A stretch of 10,485 bases of DNA, taken from the NCBI GenBank assembly GCA_024644185.1, contig JAHELM010000044.1:1-10485 (forward strand), given 5' to 3'. The notes under the pieces are model-generated. The model searched no databases and had not been told where the DNA came from. It was given only the letters and a program-made list of their open reading frames with translations. Below are positions 1 to 6,431 of the stretch, piece by piece; the first letter of the stretch is position 1, and every line of letters begins with the position of its first letter. Source of the DNA: Rhodospirillales bacterium (GTDB lineage Bacteria > Pseudomonadota > Alphaproteobacteria > UBA8366 > JADFVY01). The translations under genes were made by a program, and so were the position numbers.

Positions 1-59
1 CAGGCGGCGGGTGCGCCGAGCGTCAGAAGAATGGCCAGGATCGGCGCAAACCGCTTCAT
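1..59 (-). CDS. Secreted protein, N-terminal fragment (cut by window edge)
   Basis: Only the first 19 or so residues are visible. They begin Met-Lys-Arg-Phe and run into a hydrophobic stretch ending in Gly-Ala-Pro-Ala-Ala, which is a Sec signal peptide in the making. The ATG at 59 lies 2 nt beyond the stop of the NHL propeller gene and is preceded by GGAGGGG about 7 nt upstream, so it is the last visible gene of the same operon. An in-frame ATG at 65 overlaps the upstream stop but is too close to the ribosome binding site. Function cannot be told; an envelope assembly factor or another cytochrome is possible from context only. Confidence 0.6.
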   Translation of the reverse strand, partial: MKRFAPILAILLTLGAPAA

Positions 60-61
60 GA

Positions 62-1066
62 TCATGCCCCTCCGAGAAACTGAAATACCTGGACGCGCCG
101 ATTGTACGAATCGGCGACATAAATGCGGTCTCCAAGAATAAACAGGCCCGATGGCAGCCAGAATGCGCCGGGGGTGCCGCCGGGCTCGCCGAATGCCAGC
201 AGAAATCTGCCCTGATCGTCGAAAATCTGAACGCGGTCGAACAGGGCATCGACGACATAGACATGCCCTTCGCTGTCCAGGCCGACCCCCTTCGGATGGG
301 CGAAACTTCCCGAACCGTCGCCCTGTCGGCCGAAGGTGGACTGGAAAATGCCGTCCAGGCTGAAAACCTGAAGGCGGAAATTCATCGTATCGTTGACGTA
401 GATCCGGTCGCCGTGGATGGTCAGATGCGACGGAAAATTGAATTCACCGTCACCAATCCCGCGCTTGCCAAAGTCAAAAAGTCGCGCGCCGTTCCGGTCG
501 AAGACGACGATGCGATGGTTCATCGTTTCGGCGACATACAGCCGGCCGCTTTGCGGGTCGATGGCCAGCCCGGTGGGGCGCTGCAGCCCCGCGACGCTGG
601 CTTTCAGCTTGCCCTTGGAATCAAAGATGAAAATCTCGTTTAGAGCCGAATCGCTTACATAGAGATTGCCGTCCGCCAGCGCCACGCCAACGGGCGAGAC
701 AAGCGCCTGATCCCCCGCCCGATCGATGCGCTCGTAGTCGCGCCGGTTCATGTCGAACACATGCACGGCGCCGGCGCCGGGATCGGTGACGACAAGCCGC
801 TCGCCGTCCGTGCCGACGGCATAGGGGCGAACCATTGCACGCGGCTCCGGCCCCGCGATCCACTCCCAGATCCGCGCGATGAACGACGGATTGATGCCGA
901 GATCTTCCGGTCCCGAAAACATGCTGACGAGCCTGATTCGCGCCATCTGCGGCGGTTCCGGCCAAACGATCGGCTGTTCGGGCATCACCTGTCTCTCTGG
1001 CGCGTCGGCGGCCGGCCCGCATGAGGGCAGGATGAGAAGCAGGAAGATCGTTGACCATCGGCGCAT
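62..1066 (-). CDS. NHL-repeat six-unit beta-propeller lipoprotein
   Basis: A 334-residue protein with a short signal sequence and a lipobox-like Leu-Pro-Ser-Cys with the lipid-accepting Cys at residue 16, so probably anchored in the envelope. A Trp-Pro-x-Pro-Pro...Arg-Ile-Arg motif (35-45) precedes six repeats of the NHL pattern (PxGxxxxxxGxxYVxDxxxxRVxVF), starting near residues 80, 124, 163, 211, 257 and 304, enough for a six-bladed propeller. NHL propellers usually bind proteins or peptides; no catalytic residues are evident. The start codon overlaps the stop of the beta-barrel gene by one base (TGATG), which suggests translational coupling and a joint job at the outer membrane. It is clearly paralogous to the propeller lipoprotein at 5203-6315. 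NHL proteins are also found beside the nanowire cytochrome OmcS in Geobacter (recalled). The exact role is inferred, the fold is fairly certain. Confidence 0.88.
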   Translation of the reverse strand: MRRWSTIFLLLILPSCGPAADAPERQVMPEQPIVWPEPPQMARIRLVSMFSGPEDLGINPSFIARIWEWIAGPEPRAMVRPYAVGTDGERLVVTDPGAGAVHVFDMNRRDYERIDRAGDQALVSPVGVALADGNLYVSDSALNEIFIFDSKGKLKASVAGLQRPTGLAIDPQSGRLYVAETMNHRIVVFDRNGARLFDFGKRGIGDGEFNFPSHLTIHGDRIYVNDTMNFRLQVFSLDGIFQSTFGRQGDGSGSFAHPKGVGLDSEGHVYVVDALFDRVQIFDDQGRFLLAFGEPGGTPGAFWLPSGLFILGDRIYVADSYNRRVQVFQFLGGA

Positions 1067-2982
1067 CAGAATTTCCTCGTCGCATTGACTATCACGCGAT
1101 CCTCGACAAGATTGCCGCTGTCGTTGTCGCGGATGGTGTGATCATACCGCATATCGAAGGCCAGCAGCCGCCAGTTCCATCGCGCGTCGGTACCCACCTT
1201 GAGATAATCCTCCGTTCCACCTGGGTCGAGGGCACGATGGAACGCCGACACATGCGGGCTGATGAACAGGCCGGGCATCGGCATCCAGCTTATGGCCAGA
1301 TCGCCGCTATAGGCGTCAACGTCGGAACCGTCCTTGAGGAAGCTCTCGGTAAGGCGCAGCGTCAACGTCGCACGCGGCGCGAGGGTATGGTTGACGGTCT
1401 GCGCAAGAACATATTCCGTCGTTTCGCGCGTCTCCGTCCAGGTATACAGGCGTGACGCGCTTGCCGTCGCCTGGGTCTGCGGACCCGCCCAGTTCAGTTC
1501 GATACCAGTGGAATCGACGCGGCGGTCGATCACCGCGTTCGGATCCGGCCCGGAAACGAGGGTCTGATCTTCGCCGCTGGTCGAGTGATAGAGCGCGACC
1601 CAGCCGAAATCCACCCTGGCGCCGATACGGTACGGGATGCCGTAGAATTCCGCACTCGGCGGCTCGTAGCCGTAATCCACGGTGATGATGTCGCCGATGG
1701 CGATCCGGCTTCCCGCGGGAATGCGCAATTGGGTGAAATCGCCACCCGCGTCCTCAATGAAATAGTCCGTGCCGACAAGGCATGGGATGCAACCGGGCGC
1801 CGTCACGACGATCGTTGACCAGACGATATAGCGCTGCGTCAGCAACACGATGCCGGTGATCGGCACGGTCGGCGATTCGGTATAATCAAGCCGCCCGCCG
1901 ACACGCTCGCTTACCCGGTATCCGCCACCGAGATTGGCCGAAACGCGGACGCCGCTTGGCAATTTCCGGAAATAATGGAAATCCAGATTGCCGTCGTAGT
2001 CCTTGTCCTCATACGTGTCTGCATCCGTTTTCGAACCGCGAAGGCTCAAAGCCGTGGTGAGGTTCGAGTACAGCCTGTGATTCAACTCGAATGCACCACG
2101 GTGCGTTTCACTGTCTGTTGTCTGCCGGGTTGCCTCGTAGCCGTAACGGTAGGTCGTGAAAAGGTTGTTTGCATGCTGCAGGCGAAGCGATTCATCGACC
2201 AGAACCCGCTCGTAGTCATTGAACCCCTCTCGATTGCCATAGGTCAGGCGCGAGTTGAATTCACTGCCCTTTCCCCAGTGGAAGACATTGCTGAGACGGG
2301 CATCCTGCGATTGGAAATCCTGGTCCAACAGCGACATGTCGTCGAAATCGTTGCCTTGCAGGAACAGGTCCATCTTGCTGCTGTGCCCGTGCAAGGTCAC
2401 CGTCCTGAGAAAATCCTCGCGCTCTACCGGGGGCAGTCCCAATGCCGGAATGAACACCTCGTCCAGATAACGCTCATTGTAGCTGAGGGTCGTGGGGAAG
2501 GCCGCGCTCTTCCAGCGCAAATCCGCGCCACGGGACTCCGTGAGCGCTTCCCGCCGGTTTCCCAGGCTGCCATCGATCTCGGCTGAACTGCGCGCCAATT
2601 CGGCGCCTACCGCAAACGGCGAGGCCTGCACTCCGGACAGGGCATCGAATCTGAGGCCATAGTTCAGGAATTGGCTGTCCGTGCTCACCGTGTCAGTACC
2701 CGTATCCGACGTCTCTTGCTTCAGCACCGGTTGCACGTTTGCATTGAAGTTGAAGATGCCGGGGTCGAGGCTGTAGCCGCTGAGTTCAAGACGCAGCTTT
2801 TCCTCGTACTGAAGCTGTCTGAAGTCGGGGTTCCCCTCGGAACTCTGCCATCGGCTATCGACGCCGGCGGCCAATTCACCCTGCAGAGGTGAAAAGTAGA
2901 TCCAGTCTTCGGCGTGGACATCCGTCGGGGTGCCCAGAACGGCAAGCAATAAAATCAGTGTTTCTCGCCTCGGCACCATCAT
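1066..2982 (-). CDS. Outer-membrane beta-barrel protein with inserted CxxC domain
   Basis: About 638 residues. A hydrophobic signal peptide ends at Val-His-Ala just before Glu-Asp-Trp (around residue 24). The rest is made of alternating amphipathic strands rich in Tyr, Trp, Arg and Asp, with the protein ending in Lys-Phe, typical of an outer-membrane barrel. Between roughly residues 370 and 445 the barrel pattern is interrupted by a beta-rich insert (Gly-Thr-Asp-Tyr...Gly-Asp-Ile-Ile-Thr-Val-Asp-Tyr) resembling an Ig-like domain. It contains Cys-Ile-Pro-Cys near 398-401, not followed by His, so not a haem site. Neighbours are trihaem cytochromes and a propeller lipoprotein, so it likely forms the outer-membrane conduit for electrons or for exporting the tetrahaem cytochrome. 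It is not recognisably MtrB, and no decahaem MtrA partner is present. Start is uncertain: GTG 2985, ATG 2982 and ATG 2979 are in frame and the ribosome binding site is weak (GAGCG). Confidence 0.85.
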   Translation of the reverse strand: MMVPRRETLILLLAVLGTPTDVHAEDWIYFSPLQGELAAGVDSRWQSSEGNPDFRQLQYEEKLRLELSGYSLDPGIFNFNANVQPVLKQETSDTGTDTVSTDSQFLNYGLRFDALSGVQASPFAVGAELARSSAEIDGSLGNRREALTESRGADLRWKSAAFPTTLSYNERYLDEVFIPALGLPPVEREDFLRTVTLHGHSSKMDLFLQGNDFDDMSLLDQDFQSQDARLSNVFHWGKGSEFNSRLTYGNREGFNDYERVLVDESLRLQHANNLFTTYRYGYEATRQTTDSETHRGAFELNHRLYSNLTTALSLRGSKTDADTYEDKDYDGNLDFHYFRKLPSGVRVSANLGGGYRVSERVGGRLDYTESPTVPITGIVLLTQRYIVWSTIVVTAPGCIPCLVGTDYFIEDAGGDFTQLRIPAGSRIAIGDIITVDYGYEPPSAEFYGIPYRIGARVDFGWVALYHSTSGEDQTLVSGPDPNAVIDRRVDSTGIELNWAGPQTQATASASRLYTWTETRETTEYVLAQTVNHTLAPRATLTLRLTESFLKDGSDVDAYSGDLAISWMPMPGLFISPHVSAFHRALDPGGTEDYLKVGTDARWNWRLLAFDMRYDHTIRDNDSGNLVEDRVIVNATRKF

Positions 2983-3078
2983 CACAACGCTCGAAGTTCA
3001 TGTTTTCCGCTCGCCTGCAACCGCAACATTCCTGGCCCATCCATACGCGTTGCGCGGGCCCGCCTTCAATCGTCAAGC

Positions 3079-3426
3079 CTATTCTTCCGGTACCGTATGA
3101 CAGCGGGTGCAATTCTGGAAATCCGGACCGAACGCGATCTTCCCGTTGTGGCATTCGCCGCAGAACTGGCCCTTCTTGATCGTCTCCATCGAGATTGTGT
3201 TCGCGCCCTTCTGCATTACGAAAGGCTTCGGATGGCACGCATAGCAGCGATACTGTATCCGATGCACCCAGTGGGGAAAGATAGAGGGAGGAAAGCTCTC
3301 CGAGCCTTGCTGGTCCTCGGTCTTGCGCTCAAAGACGAGATCGCCCGGCGCACCATAGACGGCGCCGCCGGCGGCGAGCAGGAGCCCGGCCAGTACGACA
3401 ACTGCGACGGCCATTTCTTTTCTCAT
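3079..3426 (-). CDS. Trihaem c7-type cytochrome, periplasmic
   Basis: A 115-residue protein with an N-terminal signal peptide ending near Val-Tyr-Gly-Ala (24-26). It has three haem motifs: CYACH (61-65), CGECH (89-93) and CTRCH (106-110). The Phe-Pro-His-x-x-His segment (50-55) supplies two distal histidines before the first motif, as in c7/c3-type multihaem cytochromes. No third free histidine exists: the place where the neighbouring lipoprotein has His carries Asn76 in Ala-Asn-Thr-Ile-Ser-Met. That Asn-x-Ile-[ST]-Met pattern is, as I recall, common in the c(7)-type triheme family. The ATG at 3426 is chosen because AGGAG lies about 10 nt upstream and a signal peptide follows; an earlier in-frame Met would only extend into the previous gene. 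It sits 31 nt after the trihaem lipoprotein gene and probably carries electrons across the periplasm towards the barrel. Confidence 0.92.
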   Translation of the reverse strand: MRKEMAVAVVVLAGLLLAAGGAVYGAPGDLVFERKTEDQQGSESFPPSIFPHWVHRIQYRCYACHPKPFVMQKGANTISMETIKKGQFCGECHNGKIAFGPDFQNCTRCHTVPEE

Positions 3427-3457
3427 TGTCCCGCTCTCCTGTACGCATCGCTTTTCG

Positions 3458-4105
3458 TTACATCTTGGTGTGACAGCGATTGCAGGAATCCAAGGCAAAC
3501 GCCACACTACCATGGCACTTGCCGCAATATTCACCCTCGAACACCCTGTCCATCGAGATCGAATGCTTGTCCGACCCGTCCGTGCCGAGCTCCCGATAGG
3601 GAAAGAGCGAGGGATGGCAACTCTTACAGGTCAACCACTCCGTGTGTTCCGAATGCGGGAAGAAGGCATCGGATTCAGGGTCTTCGGCCGCGAAGAAGAA
3701 ATCCCACCCGAAGATCTTCGCCTCAGGATCGGCGTAGCCGGAAATCTTCGCCCTGGGTTTGATGGTTCCATCGCGCAATGCCGCCGACCAATCGACTTCG
3801 TCCATGTCGTCCTTGGGAAGCAATGCCGACGCCTCCGCCCAATTGGATATCGCCTCGATCGGCGGTCGCTCGCCCGCCTCCTCGATGATCGCAACCGGCG
3901 ATGCGCCGGTTTGCGCGGTTGCGGATGGCGCCGCGGGCGCCTGCTTCGGCGCCGCCTTGGCGGCGATCTCCGCCTCGGTTGGCGGGGGAATATCGAAGAA
4001 CAGCGACAGGGTTTCGCTACTACACGAGATCGCAAGGAAAAGGGGAAGAAGCAGGATGTACCGCCCGCTTCTCCCCCTTCTTAGCTTCAACGCATTCAAT
4101 GTCAT
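3458..4105 (-). CDS. Trihaem cytochrome lipoprotein
   Basis: A 215-residue protein. Basic N-terminus, hydrophobic run 16-27, then Ala-Ile-Ser-Cys with Cys28 as probable lipid attachment. Next come a Leu-Phe-Phe-Asp-x-Pro-Pro-Pro segment (35-42) and an Ala/Pro-rich flexible tether (about 45-72). The C-terminal third is a c7-like haem domain with CKSCH (160-164), CGKCH (194-198) and CNRCH (208-212). Exactly three other histidines are present in the protein (H151, H154, H181), so all three haems can be bis-His. The tether suggests a haem domain held at some distance from a membrane, able to swing between partners. It begins 12 nt after the OmcE-like gene with only a weak ribosome binding site, so translation may depend on the upstream gene. 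It is related in its haem domain to the next gene, at 3079-3426. Confidence 0.9.
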   Translation of the reverse strand: MTLNALKLRRGRSGRYILLLPLFLAISCSSETLSLFFDIPPPTEAEIAAKAAPKQAPAAPSATAQTGASPVAIIEEAGERPPIEAISNWAEASALLPKDDMDEVDWSAALRDGTIKPRAKISGYADPEAKIFGWDFFFAAEDPESDAFFPHSEHTEWLTCKSCHPSLFPYRELGTDGSDKHSISMDRVFEGEYCGKCHGSVAFALDSCNRCHTKM

Positions 4106-4117
4106 TGTACCGTCAGG

Positions 4118-4753
4118 TTACTTGACATGGCAGGTCGTGCACAATGCGCTGCTGTTGTTGCTCGTGCGCAGGAACTTGCCATTGGTCGAGTCATGCGGAT
4201 TGTGGCAGCTTGCACACTCAACCTGATCCGAGCCTGCCCCGAAGAGCGGCAGCACGCCGACCTTACCCGAAACCGCGGCGACGAATTCGGCGCCAGCCAA
4301 ACCGCCATAGGTCATCGAGATCGGGTGATCGTTCGCCAGGCTGGTGCCAAGATTCGTCACGCCCACCGGCATCGTTGACCCCGGGGTCGTCAGCGCAGTC
4401 GCATTGGCGGTATTGACCAGCGAGTCATATGCGGTCGCGCCGTCATGGCACGACAGGCAGCCCAGCGACACGCCGGTCGGCTGACTTGTCGCGTTGTCCA
4501 TGGTCGGGCTCGAATAGAGGGTAAAGCTGGCCGTAACCGAAGCATTGCGATTCCACAGTACCGGGGGCGCACCCACGGCCGTCGACGCCGCATGTGGCGT
4601 ATGACAGAAGACGCAGATTTGCGCGGTGCTTGGGCTGGTCGTTAACGGTGTGAGGTCGTGCTTGGTTCCCGCAACGCCTGCCTGAGCGGAACCCGCGGCC
4701 CCGATCATCGCGATACCCATTGTCGCCGCGAGAAGAATTTTGAATGTTTTCAT
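4118..4753 (-). CDS. OmcE-like tetrahaem cytochrome, candidate extracellular nanowire subunit
   Basis: A 211-residue protein with a classical Sec signal peptide ending Ser-Ala-Gln-Ala (22-25). Haem motifs are CVFCH (47-51), CLSCH (99-103), CASCH (180-184) and CTTCH (205-209). There are exactly four more histidines: H32 in Gly-Thr-Lys-His-Asp, H54, H143 and H187, giving one distal ligand per haem. The mature N-terminus, the CVFCHTPH motif and the later Trp-Asn-Arg (67-69) fit the tetrahaem OmcE of Geobacter sulfurreducens as I recall it, a cytochrome shown by cryo-EM to polymerise into extracellular filaments. The linkers are rich in Thr, Ser, Ala and Gly. The ATG at 4753 is chosen because the signal peptide starts there and GGAGG lies 11 nt upstream; a longer reading to 4804 has no such support. 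It is the first gene of a six-gene operon and follows an FNR-type box. A non-polymerising doubled-CXXCH periplasmic cytochrome remains possible. Confidence 0.85.
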   Translation of the reverse strand: MKTFKILLAATMGIAMIGAAGSAQAGVAGTKHDLTPLTTSPSTAQICVFCHTPHAASTAVGAPPVLWNRNASVTASFTLYSSPTMDNATSQPTGVSLGCLSCHDGATAYDSLVNTANATALTTPGSTMPVGVTNLGTSLANDHPISMTYGGLAGAEFVAAVSGKVGVLPLFGAGSDQVECASCHNPHDSTNGKFLRTSNNSSALCTTCHVK

Positions 4754-4876
4754 GACGCCTACCGCCTCCACATCGGTATGTAGCGTAAGACAATTAGAAC
4801 CCAAGGCGCTTCCCTACTTCATCAAGATGCTTTTGAGTCCTTGTTTCCACGGATCGAGGCTATGCCTCTTGTCAGG

Positions 4877-4901
4877 AAGTTGATTTGATCCAGATCAACT
4901 T
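4877..4901 (-). promoter_or_regulatory. FNR/ANR/FixK-type box nested in a larger dyad
   Basis: The core TTGAT-CCAG-ATCAA (4885-4898) matches the FNR-family consensus TTGAT-N4-ATCAA at all ten specified bases. Directly next to it is a further TTGAT (4880-4884), so that AAGTTGAT (4877-4884) and ATCAACTT (4894-4901) form a second, 8-bp perfect dyad sharing one half-site. The core centre lies about 138 nt before the ATG of the OmcE-like gene. If activation is class II (centre at -41.5), the transcript would start near 4850, where the expected -10 hexamer (TAGCCT) is poor, as is common for activator-dependent promoters. Binding by an oxygen-sensing regulator is inferred from the match. Confidence 0.8.
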
Positions 4902-5058
4902 TCTCGCCGCATTACCCTGCAAAAACAGCTTGGTGTGCCAATATGACGCACACATACAAACGAAAGGCGTATTCGACCCTGCTAATATCTCCATGTTCTT
5001 GCGGCGACGGATCGCAAACCGCGCGTAATTTGCCGTGCCGGGGATCACAGGTACAAAT

Positions 5059-5079
5059 ACCCGCACTGATTGCGCGGGT
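5059..5079 (-). terminator. Weak hairpin, possible terminator after the second NHL gene
   Basis: ACCCGC (5059-5064) and GCGGGT (5074-5079) form a 6-bp stem with a 9-nt loop. Read on the minus strand it is followed by ATTTGT; on the plus strand by CAATTTTC. It lies about 125 nt beyond the stop of the propeller gene at 5203. The stem is short and the T-tract imperfect, so it may be chance. Confidence 0.3.
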
Positions 5080-5202
5080 CAATTTTCGGGAAATTCATTA
5101 CGAGCACTGACCCGGATGACCCGTGCGGCCGCGATCTCCCTGTGTCCAGTGCTCCGCGAGTCTCTGCTGTTCCCCCCATTGGGCCACTCAGCAGGCCGCG
5201 GG

Positions 5203-6315
5203 CTATTGCGGCGGCGGCTCGGCCGGCACGGATTCCGCCGCGTCGGGCTGCGGTGCAGAATCGCCGAGATACTGCAATATCTGAACGCGGTGATTGTACT
5301 GATCCGCCAGATAAATGCGGTTTCCTGGATCGATATAGGCGCCAGCGGGCAGCCAGAACTGGCCGGGTCCCTGCCCCAAGGTCCCGATGAACAGCAGCAA
5401 CATACCGCTGGAATCGAATATCTGGATATTGTTGAAGGCCGCATCGGTAACATAGATATGGCCGTCGGAATCGATGGCGACGCCCTTCGGCCGGGCAAAA
5501 TTGCCGGGCCTGTCCCCGTGCGAACCGATGATGGCCAGTGAATTGCCGTCCGCGTCGAGGATCTGGATTCGGAAATTCATCGAATCGACGACATAGAGTT
5601 TGCCGTCGGGACCGATCGCGAGGTTGGTCGGAAAATTGAACTGTCCAGGTTCGACGCCCCTGGAACCGAGCCTGGAAATGAGCTTTCCGGTCATGTCGAA
5701 GACCGCGATGTCGTGCGCGCCCGTGTCGGCGACGTAAATCCTGCCGAGACTCTCGTTCACCACGACCCCGACCGGCCGTTCCATCTCTCCTGTCAGGCCG
5801 GCGGCAAAGAGGAACTTTCCGTCGCGATCGTAGACTACCACCCTTTGCTGCTTGCCGTCGGTCACGAAGATCCGCCCGAGACTGTCGGAGGTCACACCCA
5901 GCGGTTGCACCAGCATACCCGGGCCGTCCTGGCCCCAGATTTGAAACTTCTTTTTCGCGGCATCGAAAACCAGCAGCTTGCCCCAGCCGGTATCCGCGAC
6001 GAAAACCCGGCCATCGGAATCGGCATGCACAGCATAGGGCTTCATCATCTGTTCGACGGGCTTTTTCCCATCATCGCCCACCAGCGATGCCGCGATCGAA
6101 ATCTTGTCCTTCGCGCCGATATCCTCGCGCGTACTGATGCTTCGCACATACCGGATTCGCGGCTGTTCCGGCGGCAGCGGCCAGACAAGGCCGGAGGTAT
6201 CTTCCTCCCGTGCCGGTGGTTCAGCCGTCGCACAGCCGGCAAGTGCCAACAGCGCCACGCCCAGGGCCATGAGAACCGATTTTCGACCTGTCCATCCGAA
6301 GTTCCAGCTTTTCAT
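5203..6315 (-). CDS. NHL-repeat beta-propeller lipoprotein (second copy)
   Basis: A 370-residue protein. A hydrophobic run (13-27) ends in a perfect lipobox Leu-Ala-Gly-Cys with Cys28. Next is Trp-Pro-Leu-Pro-Pro...Arg-Ile-Arg (45-55), then six NHL units starting near residues 92, 137, 180, 229, 276 and 322, then a Pro-rich tail (352-370). It shares motif order and many identical residues with the propeller lipoprotein at 62-1066, for example Phe-Asn-Phe-Pro and Asp-Ser/Thr-Met-Asn-Phe-Arg, so the two are paralogues flanking the cytochrome operon. The ATG at 6315 is chosen because an AAGGTGGG ribosome binding site is 8 nt upstream and a lipoprotein signal follows; the reading frame upstream lacks a signal. 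It lies 116 nt after the DUF411 gene and 449 nt before the OmcE-like operon, so it may be expressed separately. Probable protein-protein scaffold in the envelope; no enzyme motif is visible. Confidence 0.87.
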   Translation of the reverse strand: MKSWNFGWTGRKSVLMALGVALLALAGCATAEPPAREEDTSGLVWPLPPEQPRIRYVRSISTREDIGAKDKISIAASLVGDDGKKPVEQMMKPYAVHADSDGRVFVADTGWGKLLVFDAAKKKFQIWGQDGPGMLVQPLGVTSDSLGRIFVTDGKQQRVVVYDRDGKFLFAAGLTGEMERPVGVVVNESLGRIYVADTGAHDIAVFDMTGKLISRLGSRGVEPGQFNFPTNLAIGPDGKLYVVDSMNFRIQILDADGNSLAIIGSHGDRPGNFARPKGVAIDSDGHIYVTDAAFNNIQIFDSSGMLLLFIGTLGQGPGQFWLPAGAYIDPGNRIYLADQYNHRVQILQYLGDSAPQPDAAESVPAEPPPQ

Positions 6316-6364
6316 GTCTCTTACCCACCTTGACGATTCCGCGGTACGGAGGCTCTCGGTGTAC

Positions 6365-6382
6365 GCGCCCGCGGCCGGGCGC
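6365..6382 (-). other. GC-rich intergenic hairpin
   Basis: GCGCCCG (6365-6371) and CGGGCGC (6376-6382) form a perfect 7-bp stem with a 4-nt loop, halfway between the DUF411 stop and the propeller start. No T-run follows on the minus strand, so it is more likely an mRNA-stabilising or attenuating hairpin than an intrinsic terminator. Confidence 0.4.
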
Positions 6383-6431
6383 CCGCAGCCAACCAACCGC
6401 GAGCGCCCGCCTCTCCGGCGACACCGGACCG

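Larger units (their letters stand above)
4754..5202. other. Intergenic region with the promoter of the OmcE-like operon
   Basis: No convincing gene lies here. A 64-codon minus-strand reading frame (4872-5066) has no ribosome binding site, signal peptide or family resemblance and runs through the regulatory box. The region holds an FNR-type box at 4885-4898 and a weak hairpin at 5059-5079. It also has a short dyad GAGGC-TAT-GCCTC at 4856-4868, close to where the transcript would start if the box acts at the usual distance. It is markedly less GC-rich than the flanking genes around 4880-5000, fitting a promoter. Confidence 0.7.

Noticed and set aside
263..643. Plus-strand reading frame of 126 codons
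   Set aside because: Lies opposite the NHL propeller gene, with no ribosome binding site, signal or recognisable motif; a by-product of GC-rich codon use.
1975..2586. Plus-strand reading frame of 203 codons
   Set aside because: Antisense to the beta-barrel gene, whose signal peptide, strand pattern and terminal Phe are convincing.
1066..2982. Haem site at Cys-Ile-Pro-Cys in the barrel protein
   Set aside because: The residue after the second Cys is Leu, not His, so covalent haem attachment is not expected.
3097..4084. Two long plus-strand reading frames
   Set aside because: Antisense to the two trihaem cytochrome genes, whose three CXXCH motifs each are decisive for the minus strand.
1066..4753. 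Canonical MtrABC porin-cytochrome system
   Set aside because: There is a barrel and cytochromes, but no decahaem MtrA-like or surface MtrC-like protein; the haem proteins are tri- and tetrahaem.
4872..5066. Minus-strand 64-codon reading frame upstream of the OmcE-like gene
   Set aside because: No ribosome binding site or signal; it runs through the FNR-type box, so it is more likely promoter DNA.
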